Positions 26,911 to 35,061 of a DNA stretch of 64,000 bases are shown here, piece after piece (the first letter of the stretch is position 1; each line of letters begins with the position of its first letter). The notes beneath the pieces were generated by a model. The model saw nothing but the letters and a program-made list of their open reading frames with translations, had not been told where the DNA came from and searched no databases. The stretch is from positions 682,001-746,000 of the forward strand of contig NZ_JAAATW010000002.1 in the NCBI RefSeq assembly GCF_009908315.1. Reading direction: 5' to 3'. Made by a program: the position numbers and the translations under genes. The stretch comes from Paragemmobacter ruber (GTDB lineage Bacteria > Pseudomonadota > Alphaproteobacteria > Rhodobacterales > Rhodobacteraceae).

Positions 26911-27633
26911 CAGCCGCCCGAGCTCGCACCACAAGACCCTTCCACCGTGCGGCTCGCGCCGCTTGACCGGTTTTCCGGCTCGCTCGGCCAGCGCGTCTAT
27001 CAGACGCTGCGCGAGGCGATCCTGTCGCTCGCCTATCGTCCCGGCGAAATCCTCCGCAAACCCGAAATCTGCGAGACGCTCGGCGTCTCGCGCAGCCCTG
27101 TGGCCGATGCCGTGGCCCGCCTCGCCGCAGAGGGGCTGGTCGATGTCATCCCGCAGGCTGGCACGTTTGTCGCCCGCTTCTCCATGGCCGAGATCCGCGA
27201 AGGCGCCTTCCTGCGCGAGGCGATCGAAGTGGCCGCCATCGAACGCGTGGCCGAGACGATCACCGAAGACCAGATCACCCAACTGCGCCGCAACATCACG
27301 GTGCAAGCCGCGCTTGTGGCCGATGGCGATGTGCCGGGCTTCTATCAGCTCGATGCCGCGATGCATGAGATGATGCTATCTTTCACCGGGTTCCGCCGTC
27401 TCGCCCAGGTCAGCGAAACGGCCTGGCTCCACGTTAACCGCGCGCGCCAGTTGATCCTGCCCGTCCCCGGCCGCGTCGCCGCCACGCTGGACGAGCATCG
27501 CGCCATCCTCGCCGCGCTCGAGGCGCGCGATCCGCAGGCCGCCCGTCAGGCCACGCGCGCACATCTGCGTCAGCTTGTCACCTATCTCGAACCGCTCGAA
27601 CGTGACCGGCCCGAGTTGTTCGCCCCTGCCTGA
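26905..27633 (+). CDS. GntR-family transcriptional regulator with FCD domain
   Basis: A 242-residue FadR-subfamily regulator. The winged-helix domain is at about residues 25-90 (YQTLREAILSLAYRPGE, then ETLGVSRSPVADAVARLAAEGLV as recognition region). The FCD effector domain follows with metal-ligand-type residues in DAAMHEMM and a late H in DEHRAIL. Such proteins usually repress sugar-acid genes and release DNA on effector binding. The ATG at 26905 has no Shine-Dalgarno and coincides with the predicted transcript start; a GTG at 26950 is a weaker alternative. Likely regulator of the CTAACATGTTAG sites. Confidence 0.88.
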   Translation: MLQPPELAPQDPSTVRLAPLDRFSGSLGQRVYQTLREAILSLAYRPGEILRKPEICETLGVSRSPVADAVARLAAEGLVDVIPQAGTFVARFSMAEIREGAFLREAIEVAAIERVAETITEDQITQLRRNITVQAALVADGDVPGFYQLDAAMHEMMLSFTGFRRLAQVSETAWLHVNRARQLILPVPGRVAATLDEHRAILAALEARDPQAARQATRAHLRQLVTYLEPLERDRPELFAPA

Positions 27634-27647
27634 AAGGCCCCCTCCCC

Positions 27648-28613
27648 ATGACCCTGCGCAATCTCCCGCGCTATGCCACGCGCCTGAACGCCTTCAAGAG
27701 CAAGGGCGACACCGTCGCCGACATGATCGCAAAGGCCGGTCAGGTGGGCGGGCTTGATGCTGCGGACCTGAACTTTCCAGACCATTTCGACCATCACACG
27801 CCGCAAATTCTGGGCAAGTTATTGCAAGATTCGAACATGGCGCTGAACGGTCTCGCCATGCGCTACTACACCGATCCCGGCTTCCGCCTTGGCGCCTTCA
27901 CCCATCCCGACGCGACCGTCCGCCGCGCCGCGATCGACCTTACAAAGCGCGGTCTGGATGCGCTGGCGCAGATGGGTGGGCGGGTGATGACGGTCTGGCT
28001 CGGGCAGGATGGCTTTGATTACAGCTTTCAGGCCGATTACGCCCGCCAGTGGGACGATACGCTCGCGGCCTTGGCCGAGATCTGCGATCACAACCCCGCG
28101 CTCGACATCTCCATCGAATACAAACCCAACGAACCGCGCAGCTGGTCCGTCCTGCCCGACATGGCCAGCACGCTGCACGCCATCCGCGATGTCGCCCGCC
28201 CCAATCTCGGCGTGACGCTGGATTTCTGCCACATGCTCTTTGCAGGCGAGATGCCGGCCAGATCCGCCCTGCTTGCCGCCCGCTACTGCCGGATCATGGG
28301 CGTCCATCTGAATGACGGCTATGCCAAGCGCGACGATGGCCTGATCGCGGGCACCGTGCACCCGATCCAGACGGTGGAACTTTTCTGGGTGCTCGACCGG
28401 CTGGGCTATGACGGGGTGATCTATTTCGACACCTTCCCCGATCACGGCGGCATGGACCCGGTGCAGGAATCGCGCGCCAACATCGCCCTGACCGAACGCC
28501 TGCGGGCGGTTGCCGCAGACCTGCGCGATGATCCCACGCTGCGCGCCGCGATGTCCGCACAGGATGCCGCCACCGCCACGCGCCGGATCGCCACCGCCCT
28601 CTACGGCGCCTGA
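27648..28613 (+). CDS. Sugar isomerase/epimerase-like TIM-barrel protein
   Basis: A 321-residue xylose-isomerase-like TIM barrel. Putative metal ligands lie in ISIEYKPNEPR, VTLDFCHMLF, MGVHLNDGYAKRDDG and YDGVIYFDTFPDH, in the order and spacing of this superfamily (sugar isomerases and epimerases). It is 14 bases after the regulator gene, so it is probably co-transcribed. Role inferred: isomerisation of the sugar imported by the local ABC transporter. Substrate unknown. Confidence 0.8.
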   Translation: MTLRNLPRYATRLNAFKSKGDTVADMIAKAGQVGGLDAADLNFPDHFDHHTPQILGKLLQDSNMALNGLAMRYYTDPGFRLGAFTHPDATVRRAAIDLTKRGLDALAQMGGRVMTVWLGQDGFDYSFQADYARQWDDTLAALAEICDHNPALDISIEYKPNEPRSWSVLPDMASTLHAIRDVARPNLGVTLDFCHMLFAGEMPARSALLAARYCRIMGVHLNDGYAKRDDGLIAGTVHPIQTVELFWVLDRLGYDGVIYFDTFPDHGGMDPVQESRANIALTERLRAVAADLRDDPTLRAAMSAQDAATATRRIATALYGA

Positions 28614-28641
28614 GCGCCCCGCAGCCGGCTGTTCGGCCTCC

Positions 28642-28718
28642 GGGCTTCATCTTGGCCCAAATACCCTCGGGGGGTGCGGGGGGCGAAGCGCCCCCGCCGC
28701 TGCGCCCCCGCCGCTGCG
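28642..28718. repeat. Intergenic repeat (GGCCAAGATGAAG type) with tandem 14-mers
   Basis: On the minus strand it reads CCCGAGGGTATTTG then GGCCAAGATGAAG, matching 31681-31710. Next to it is a GC hairpin around GGGGGGCGAAGCGCCCCC and a tandem 14-mer CCCCCGCCGCTGCG (28691 and 28705). It lies between convergent genes and probably acts as a terminator. Confidence 0.65.
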
Positions 28719-28782
28719 CCAAAGCGCGCAGGCGCGCAGGCGCGAAACATACTTGCGCAGCCCGGCAGGGCGGCGCGCCGTG

Positions 28783-29616
28783 TCATACCCCGTAGAACCC
28801 CGCCGCCGTCCCGCCAAAGACCAGCGCGCGATCCACGTCCGACAGGCCCTCGGTCAGGCGCAAGGCCGCCGCCCGCCAATCGGCATATTCCCCGCGCAAC
28901 CGGCACACCGGCCAATCCGATCCCCACATCACCCGCTCCGGCCCGAAGGCCGCAAAGACATGCTCCACATAGGGGCGCAGGTCCTCCACCGTCCAATCCG
29001 GCCCCGCCTCGGTGATCAGCGCCGAGAATTTCACCACCGCCGCCGTCTCATCCGCGATCCGGGCCATCCCTTCGGACCAGAGCCGGAACTGCGCCTCCGA
29101 ACGGTCGCGGATCTGCGGCTTCATGCAGTGATCCACCACCACCTGCAGCGTCGGATAGCGTTTCAGGATCGTCAGGAAATTCCCCAGATGGCGCGGAAAC
29201 CCCAGCGCATCAAAGCGAAGGCCCAGATCGCACATCGCGCGGAACGCCCATTGCACATCCTCGCGCAGCATCCAGCCGTCATCTGGGATGTCCTGGATCA
29301 TGGGGCGCAACCCCTTCATCCTGGGATGCGCCGCCAGTCGCCGCATCTGGGCCAGATCCCCGGGCCGCTCGAAATCTACCCAGCCCACCACGCCCAGAAC
29401 CCAGGGCGTCGCATCCGCGATCCCCAGCATGTATTCCGTCTCTGCCACCGTGGGCGCGGCCTGCACAAGGATCGTCCCCTGCACGCCTGCCGCCTGCAGC
29501 TGCGGCCACAACGCCGCCGGGCCATAGGGCCGCGACAGCACGGGGTCATCCGCAGGCATCCAGCCATAATCCCCCCGCGCGGGGTGCCAGAAATGCTGAT
29601 GCGCGTCGATCTGCAT
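28783..29616 (-). CDS. Amidohydrolase-family sugar lactonase (L-fuconolactonase-like)
   Basis: A 277-residue amidohydrolase 2/COG3618 protein. MQIDAHQHFWHP opens with the HxH motif, VVVDHCMKP has the later His, and ERVMWGSDWPVC has the conserved Asp, all expected of L-fuconolactonase-like hydrolases. It would open the lactone produced by the aldo/keto reductase encoded 11 bases upstream. The ATG at 29616 follows GAGGGGAGCGACC; the longer frame to 30081 runs into that neighbour and is not used. Confidence 0.83.
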   Translation of the reverse strand: MQIDAHQHFWHPARGDYGWMPADDPVLSRPYGPAALWPQLQAAGVQGTILVQAAPTVAETEYMLGIADATPWVLGVVGWVDFERPGDLAQMRRLAAHPRMKGLRPMIQDIPDDGWMLREDVQWAFRAMCDLGLRFDALGFPRHLGNFLTILKRYPTLQVVVDHCMKPQIRDRSEAQFRLWSEGMARIADETAAVVKFSALITEAGPDWTVEDLRPYVEHVFAAFGPERVMWGSDWPVCRLRGEYADWRAAALRLTEGLSDVDRALVFGGTAAGFYGV

Positions 29617-29627
29617 GGTCGCTCCCC

Positions 29628-30650
29628 TCACACGGGCGCGGCCGGGGGGATCAGCCCCTCGGCCTTCATCGCCTGCCACAGCGCGGCCGGGATCTCCGCC
29701 CGCGCGGCAGCCAGATTGCTTTCCATCTCGAACAGCGTCTGCCCCCCGGGGATGACCGACACGACAGCGGGATGGCGCGCGCAGAACTGGAAGGCCGCAT
29801 CCACCAGCCGCACCCCATGCGCCGCGCACAGGGCCTGCAACCGCCCAGCCTTCTCCATCGCCCAATCCGGCGCGTCGTTGTAGCGATACTGCGCCCCCGG
29901 GCGCGGCCCCGTGGCGAGGATGCCGGAATTGTAGGGGCCACCCACCACCACCCCCACGCCCCGCGCCGCCGCCGGGTTCATGAACCCCTCCAGCGCATCC
30001 GACCGCAGCAGCGAATATTCCCCTGCCAACAGGAAGATGTCGAAATCCCCCCGTTCCATCATCCAGGCACAGGGCTCCCACTCATTCACCCCGGCGCCAA
30101 AGGCGCCGATCACGCCCTCGTCGCGCAACTGCACCAGCGCGCGATAGCCGCCCTCCATGAACTCGGCCAGCCGCGCCTCCAGCGCCGCCTGTGACCCGTG
30201 GTTGAAGATGTCCAGATCATGCGCATAAAGGATGTCGATCCGGTCCAGCCCCAGCCGCTCCAGCGAAAATTCCACCGACCGGAACACCGCGTCATAGCCG
30301 TAATCGTAGATCTCGCGGCGCGACGGCACGTCGAACCATTTGCCCCGGCCGTCGCGCGTCTCGGGGCTTGCCACCCGTAACAGCCGCCCGATCTTGGTCG
30401 AGAGGACGTAGTCTTCCCGCGGTTTGCCCCGCAGGAACCGGTTCAGCCGCGTCTCCGACAGGCCAAGGCCATAGAGTGGCGCCGTATCGAAATAGCGGAT
30501 GCCCCCCGCCCAGGCCGCCTCGAGCACCGCATGGGCCGCGTCATCCGATATCGCCCGGAACAGGTTGCCGATCGGGGCCGATCCAAAGCCCAGCAGGGTG
30601 AAGTCCAACCCTGCGCCCCCATGCCTGTTCCAGCGCCGCCGTGCCTGCAT
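29628..30650 (-). CDS. Aldo/keto reductase, D-threo-aldose/L-fucose dehydrogenase-like
   Basis: A 340-residue NAD(P)-dependent aldo/keto reductase. The catalytic tetrad is visible as Asp and Tyr in YFDTAPLYGLGLSE, Lys in STKIGR and His in DILYAHDLD. The group includes D-threo-aldose 1-dehydrogenase (L-fucose, D-arabinose, L-galactose to lactones). The ATG at 30650 follows GGGAGGGGCGG; an ATG at 30677 lies inside operator site B. With the lactonase and UxaA-type dehydratase it forms an oxidative, non-phosphorylating arm. Confidence 0.82.
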   Translation of the reverse strand: MQARRRWNRHGGAGLDFTLLGFGSAPIGNLFRAISDDAAHAVLEAAWAGGIRYFDTAPLYGLGLSETRLNRFLRGKPREDYVLSTKIGRLLRVASPETRDGRGKWFDVPSRREIYDYGYDAVFRSVEFSLERLGLDRIDILYAHDLDIFNHGSQAALEARLAEFMEGGYRALVQLRDEGVIGAFGAGVNEWEPCAWMMERGDFDIFLLAGEYSLLRSDALEGFMNPAAARGVGVVVGGPYNSGILATGPRPGAQYRYNDAPDWAMEKAGRLQALCAAHGVRLVDAAFQFCARHPAVVSVIPGGQTLFEMESNLAAARAEIPAALWQAMKAEGLIPPAAPV

Positions 30651-30670
30651 CTCCGCCCCTCCCGCGTTGA

Positions 30671-30688
30671 CTGACATGCTAGTATGTT
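30671..30688. promoter_or_regulatory. Degenerate operator CTGACATGCTAGTATG (site B)
   Basis: It matches the site A and C extended sequence CTAACATGTTAGYATG with two substitutions and lies between the divergent aldo/keto reductase and BtpA-family genes. Over 20 aligned bases it agrees with site A at 15. Likely third binding site of the local GntR regulator. Confidence 0.55.
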
Positions 30689-30744
30689 CCCCCTTTCGGT
30701 CCAATCCCTTTCCGTCTAGCCTTCCCCTGTCTTGGGAGGATGGA

Positions 30745-31554
30745 ATGTCTCGGTTTCAAAACGTGTTCGGGCCGAAAAAGCCCGTCATCGCCATGGTGCA
30801 TTTCGGCGCGCTGCCGGGCACCCCGCTCTATGATGCCGCAGGCGGGGTCGAGGCGATCATCGACGGCGCCGCCCGCGATCTTGCGGCGCTGCAGGCGGCG
30901 GGCGTGGATGCGGTCATGTTCGGCAATGAAAACGACCGCCCCTACGAGATGAAGGTGGATGCCGCCTCTACCGCCACCATGGCCTATGCGATCGGCCGCC
31001 TGCGCGACCGCATCAGCGTACCCTTCGGCGTGAATGTGCTGTGGGATCCGATGGCCAGTCTTGCGCTGGCTGCGGCCACGGGCGCGGCCTTCCTGCGCGA
31101 GATCTTCTCGGGCACCTATGCCAGCGACATGGGCCTCTGGGCGCCGGATGCAGGGGCCGCGCAGCGCTATCAGCGCCGCCTGGGCAATACCGATTGCGCG
31201 TTGCTTTATAACGTGTCGGCGGAATTCGCAGGCTCGCTCGATCCCCGCTCGTTGCCCGATCGGGCGCGGTCAGCGGTGTTTTCGTCCATCCCCGATGCCG
31301 TGCTCGTCTCCGGCACGATCACCGGCGAGGCGGCCGAGATGGCCGATCTCGAGGCAGTCAAGCGCGTGCTGCCCAAGACGCCCGTGCTGGCCAACACGGG
31401 CGTGAAACACGCCACCATCGCCGATGTGCTGCGCGTGGCCGATGGCTGCATCGTGGGGTCTGCCCTGAAATATGACGGCGACACCTGGGCCGCCGTGGAC
31501 CCCGACCGCGCCAAGGATTTCATGGACCGCGCCCGCGCCGCGAGGGGCTATTGA
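30745..31554 (+). CDS. BtpA/SgcQ family protein
   Basis: A 269-residue TIM-barrel-type protein of the BtpA/SgcQ family: VIAMVHFGALPGTPLYD at residues 14-30, VDAVMFGNENDRPYE, VPFGVNVLWDP and a phosphate-site-like GCIVGSALK. E. coli SgcQ lies in a cryptic sugar operon with an M42 protein, the same pairing as here. Its reaction is not established. The ATG at 30745 follows GGGAGGA. It is the first gene of an arm continuing to the M42 and FGGY genes. Confidence 0.82.
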   Translation: MSRFQNVFGPKKPVIAMVHFGALPGTPLYDAAGGVEAIIDGAARDLAALQAAGVDAVMFGNENDRPYEMKVDAASTATMAYAIGRLRDRISVPFGVNVLWDPMASLALAAATGAAFLREIFSGTYASDMGLWAPDAGAAQRYQRRLGNTDCALLYNVSAEFAGSLDPRSLPDRARSAVFSSIPDAVLVSGTITGEAAEMADLEAVKRVLPKTPVLANTGVKHATIADVLRVADGCIVGSALKYDGDTWAAVDPDRAKDFMDRARAARGY

Positions 31555-31639
31555 TGCGCCCGCATCCGACGCCACCGAAGCGGAGCGCTGGCGCGCAAGC
31601 CTTTCCTGTCGTCGGCGCCTGCGCGCCTCCTCCGCGGTC

Positions 31640-31710
31640 AGGGGGCGCACGCGCCCCCTCTGGGCCATGCGGCCCATTCACCCCCTGTGGGTATTTTGGC
31701 CAAGATGAAG
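31640..31710 (+). repeat. Hairpins plus GGCCAAGATGAAG-type intergenic repeat
   Basis: AGGGGGCGC / GCGCCCCCT (31640-31659) and TGGGCC / GGCCCA (31661-31676) form adjacent stems, followed by GGGTATTTT and GGCCAAGATGAAG (31688-31710), matching the copy at 28642. It lies in the 172-base gap between the BtpA-family and M42 genes and may attenuate the downstream genes. Confidence 0.6.
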
Positions 31711-31726
31711 GGGGCAGGGGGTTGGA

Positions 31727-32809
31727 ATGACACTGCGCGACCTGATCCGCGACTACATGCTGATCCCCGGTCTGGCCGGGCATGAGGACCGCATCCGCGC
31801 CCGCATCAAGGCCGATCTCGATGCGCTGGGCATCGCGCATCGGACCGATCGGCTGGGCAATCTGTCCGCCACGCTGGAGGGCGATCCCGCCGCGCCTGCG
31901 GTTCTGGTCTTCACCCATATGGACCAGCTGGGTTTCATCCTGCGGAAGATCGAGGCCAGCGGGCTGATCCGGCTGGAACGGCTGGGCGGCGTGCCGGAAC
32001 GGGCGCTGGCGGCGCAGGCGGTGGTGATCTGCACCCGGGTGGGCGATGTGCCCGGCGTGATTGCGAACAAGAGCCACCACGCCACCACGCCTGAAGAGAA
32101 ATACCGCGTGCTGCCCTATGCCGAGCTTTACGTCGATGCCGGCTTCACCTCCAAGGCCGAGGCCGAGGCGGCAGGCCTGCGCATCGGCGATCCGGTGGTC
32201 TATCGCCCCCATGTGATGGACCTTGCCAATGGCCGCCTTGCCGGGACCAGCGCCGATGACCGCGCCGGCTGCGCCGCGCTGGTGGATCTGGCCGCGCGGC
32301 TGAAAGATCGGCGCAGCGGGCCGACGGTCCACCTCGTCTGGTCGGTGCAGGAGGAATACAACCTGCGCGGCGTCCTGCCCGCCGCGGCGGCGGCGAAGCC
32401 CGACATCGCCTTCCAGATCGACCTTCTTCTGGCCTGCGACACGCCGGACATGCAGTCTCGTGGCGAAGTGACCTTGGGCGGAGGCCCCGGCATCAGCCTC
32501 TATTCCTTCCACGGGCGCGGCACGCTGAACGGGGTGATCCCGCATCCGGCCCTGGTCGCGCTGATGGAGGAGGCGGCACAGGCCGAGGGCCTGCCGCTGC
32601 AACGCTCGGCCCATACCGGGGCGCTGACGGACCTCAGCTATATCCAGTTCATGGGCGAGGAGGGGGTGGCCTGTCTCGATGTGGGTTTCCCCATGCGCTA
32701 TACCCATTCCGCGCTGGAGGTGGTGGACCCCGCCGATGTGGCGCAGATGGTCGCGTTGTTGCAATCTGCCATCGCCCGCATCACCCCCGGCTTCAACCTG
32801 ATCCGGTGA
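31727..32809 (+). CDS. M42 family metallo-aminopeptidase-like protein (SgcX/FrvX type)
   Basis: A 360-residue M42 dinuclear metalloenzyme. The metal and catalytic set appears complete: His and Asp in FTHMDQLG, Asp in GTSADDRAG, Glu-Glu in VQEEYNLRG, Asp in LLACDTP and His in SAHTGALTD. M42 members in sugar operons (SgcX, FrvX) have no proven sugar-specific substrate. It lies 4 bases before the FGGY kinase gene. It may hydrolyse an acyl or amide conjugate of the carbohydrate; that is inference. Confidence 0.85.
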   Translation: MTLRDLIRDYMLIPGLAGHEDRIRARIKADLDALGIAHRTDRLGNLSATLEGDPAAPAVLVFTHMDQLGFILRKIEASGLIRLERLGGVPERALAAQAVVICTRVGDVPGVIANKSHHATTPEEKYRVLPYAELYVDAGFTSKAEAEAAGLRIGDPVVYRPHVMDLANGRLAGTSADDRAGCAALVDLAARLKDRRSGPTVHLVWSVQEEYNLRGVLPAAAAAKPDIAFQIDLLLACDTPDMQSRGEVTLGGGPGISLYSFHGRGTLNGVIPHPALVALMEEAAQAEGLPLQRSAHTGALTDLSYIQFMGEEGVACLDVGFPMRYTHSALEVVDPADVAQMVALLQSAIARITPGFNLIR

Positions 32810-32813
32810 CCCC

Positions 32814-34304
32814 ATGACCCATACGCTCGGCATCGACATCGGCACCTTTGAATCCAAGGGCGTTCTGGTGGACGGCACGGGCCGCATCGTCGCCACCGCC
32901 ACGCGGCCCCACAAGATGCTGGTGCCGCGCCCCGGCTGGGCCGAACATCGCGCGGAGGAGGATTGGTGGGGCGATTTCGTCCATATCACCCGCGCGCTGC
33001 TGGCCGAATCGGGGATCGACCCCAAGGATATCGCCTGTGTCGCCGCCTCGGCCATCGGCCCCTGCATGCTGCCCGTCGATGCGACGGGCGCGCCCCTGAT
33101 GAACGGTGTCCTTTATGGCGTGGACACCCGGGCGGCGGCGGAGATCGACCATCTGAACGCCAGCATCGGCGCGGAGCGCATCATGGCCACCTGCGGCAAT
33201 GCGCTGACCTCGCAATCGGTGGGGCCAAAGATCCTCTGGCTCAAGAACACCCATCCCGATCTTTACGCCCGCACTGCGAAGGTCCTGACCTCCACTTCCT
33301 ACATCACGTGGAAGCTCACGGGCACCCATGTGATCGACCATTACACGGCGGCCAACTTCTCGCCCCTCTACGATGTGAACGCGCTGGATTGGACGGATGC
33401 CTTGGCCCCTGACATCCTGCCTCTGGAGAAACTCCCGCGGCTGATGTGGTCCACCGATGTCGCGGGCCATGTCACGGCAGAAGCCGCCGCCGAGACGGGC
33501 CTTGCCACCGGCACCCCCGTCACCTGCGGCACGATCGACGCGGCGGCCGAGGCGGTCAGCGTGGGCGTGCAGCGTCCGGGCGAGATGATGATGATGTATG
33601 GCTCCACAATCTTCATCATCCAGGTCACGTCCGATCCGGTGCGCGACCAACGCCTGTGGTATGCGCCCTGGCTCTGGCCCGGAATGCATGCCTCCATGGC
33701 GGGGTTGGCCACCTCGGGCACGCTGACGCATTGGTTCCGCGACCAGTTCGCCCGAGATGCGCGCTTTGGCGACCTCGCCGCCGAGGCAGCGGCCAGCCCG
33801 AAGGGCGCCAAGGGCCTGCTCTGCCTGCCCTACTTCAGCGGCGAACGCACGCCTATCCATGATCCACAGGCCAAGGGGGCCTTCTTCGGCCTCGACCTGA
33901 CCCATACGCGCGGCGACATGTTCCGCGCGGTGCTGGAGGGCATCGCCTCAGGCACCGCGCATGTGCTGGAAACCTATCGCGACCTTGATGCGATGCCCCG
34001 CCGCATCCTCGCCGTCGGCGGGGGAACGAAGAATGCGGTCTGGATGCAGGCCACATCCGATATCGCGGGCGTCGGGCAGATCCTCTGCGAAAAGACAGTG
34101 GGGGCAAGTTATGGCGATGCCTTCCTCGCCGCCACCGCAGTGGGCAAGGCCCTGCCGGATCAGATCGTGGAATGGAACCCCGTGGCCCGCACGGTGCGGC
34201 CCGAGGCTGTGCCCGCCTATGCGCGGCAGTATCCGCTGTTCAAGCGGCTTTATGCCCAGACGCGGGATATCGCCCATGACCTCGGCACCGACAGGGGGAA
34301 ATGA
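32814..34304 (+). CDS. FGGY-family carbohydrate kinase
   Basis: A 496-residue sugar kinase. The N-terminal ATPase fold begins with TLGIDIGTFESKGVLVDGTG, followed by RPGWAEHRAEEDWW. The C-terminal ATP-binding segments include GMHASMAGLATSGTLTHW and ILAVGGGTKNAVWMQATSDI. It is xylulokinase-like, but GTFESKG differs from the usual GTxSxK phrase and specificity cannot be read from sequence. It ends the BtpA-M42-kinase arm. Confidence 0.85.
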   Translation: MTHTLGIDIGTFESKGVLVDGTGRIVATATRPHKMLVPRPGWAEHRAEEDWWGDFVHITRALLAESGIDPKDIACVAASAIGPCMLPVDATGAPLMNGVLYGVDTRAAAEIDHLNASIGAERIMATCGNALTSQSVGPKILWLKNTHPDLYARTAKVLTSTSYITWKLTGTHVIDHYTAANFSPLYDVNALDWTDALAPDILPLEKLPRLMWSTDVAGHVTAEAAAETGLATGTPVTCGTIDAAAEAVSVGVQRPGEMMMMYGSTIFIIQVTSDPVRDQRLWYAPWLWPGMHASMAGLATSGTLTHWFRDQFARDARFGDLAAEAAASPKGAKGLLCLPYFSGERTPIHDPQAKGAFFGLDLTHTRGDMFRAVLEGIASGTAHVLETYRDLDAMPRRILAVGGGTKNAVWMQATSDIAGVGQILCEKTVGASYGDAFLAATAVGKALPDQIVEWNPVARTVRPEAVPAYARQYPLFKRLYAQTRDIAHDLGTDRGK

Positions 34305-34490
34305 AAGGGGGGCATCACGCGGATCAGGCCTGATGCCCCATGGCCGACAACCGGCCCGCAGTCCCGCCGCTCGGGCTGATCGGACATCATGCCAGCCGCC
34401 TGTCCGCCGTCCGCAGCGCCGCCACGGAGGCGGAGAGGCTCAGGGCGTCCTCGCGCTTTCGCATCCGCGCCGCTGTCAGGAGCCGCCCGC

Positions 34491-34518
34491 GTAGGATGGG
34501 CAGACCTGCCCATCCTAC
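34491..34518. terminator. Bidirectional hairpin overlapping the fucU stop
   Basis: GTAGGATGGGCAG / CTGCCCATCCTAC form a perfect 13-base inverted repeat with 2 bases between. It overlaps the last codon and stop of the minus-strand fucU gene and lies after the convergent kinase gene. It resembles the short palindromes common in Rhodobacterales intergenic DNA. Confidence 0.6.
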
Positions 34519-34970
34519 AGTTCCGGCAGGTTCACCACGCCCTTCTTCAGGATGAAACAGCCATAAGGCCCGCTATCGGCTGTGCGGATGATGGCAAAGG
34601 CCTGCTTCGCCGCCGCGTAGAAGGCGAACCGCTCCAGCGCCTGCATCTCCACGCGCCGCCCTTCGGCTGCATCAATCACCGCCTGCATCCGCGCAAAGAC
34701 CGGCATCGTTGCAGCGGGGTCTCCCACCACCTGCATCCGGGTCACGGGCGCCGGCACGAAGGTGTCAAGCGGCATCAGCGTCAGGATCGCCCGCGCCGCC
34801 GTGGGGAGATCGCACCCGGCCATGTCCACGAGCCGCCCATGCGTCGTCTCGGCCGCAATGGCCGCGGCCGGGTGGTTCACATCGCAGATCACCAGATCGT
34901 CGCCATGCCCCATGAGCATCAGCACATGCACGATCTCGGCCGAAAGCCGCTGGTCGATCCCCTTCAGCAT
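34515..34970 (-). CDS. FucU/RbsD-family sugar mutarotase (paralogue 1)
   Basis: A 151-residue FucU-type protein: MLKGIDQRLSAEIVHVLMLMGHGDDLVICDVN contains the catalytic His and Asp, LMPLDTF is mid-domain, and ERFAFY and YGCFILKKG form the C-terminal active-site strand. The family interconverts anomers of L-fucose, and FucU also shows ribose pyranase activity. It is the last gene of the transporter arm, separated from the permease gene by a 16-bp inverted repeat. A second copy lies at 40230. Confidence 0.88.
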   Translation of the reverse strand: MLKGIDQRLSAEIVHVLMLMGHGDDLVICDVNHPAAAIAAETTHGRLVDMAGCDLPTAARAILTLMPLDTFVPAPVTRMQVVGDPAATMPVFARMQAVIDAAEGRRVEMQALERFAFYAAAKQAFAIIRTADSGPYGCFILKKGVVNLPEL

Positions 34971-34990
34971 CGACGCACCCCCCGCGGCCC

Positions 34991-35047
34991 ACGATTTTCC
35001 TGCGAAAAATCAGGCCGCGCGGGGCGGATTCTTCGCAGGAAAATCGT
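34991..35047. repeat. REP-like paired hairpins between permease and fucU
   Basis: ACGATTTTCCTGCGAA (34991-35006) and its exact reverse complement (35032-35047) form a perfect 16-base inverted repeat with a 25-base spacer. Each arm can also fold on itself (GATTTT-N6-AAAAATC). It resembles the paired hairpins at 41634-41679 in layout. Confidence 0.7.
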
Positions 35048-35061
35048 AGCCCCGTCCCGGG

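Noticed and set aside
32814-34304. Naming the FGGY kinase xylB
   Set aside because: It is outside the polyol operon, in another regulon, and the N-terminal motif GTFESKG differs from typical xylulokinases; specificity cannot be read from sequence.
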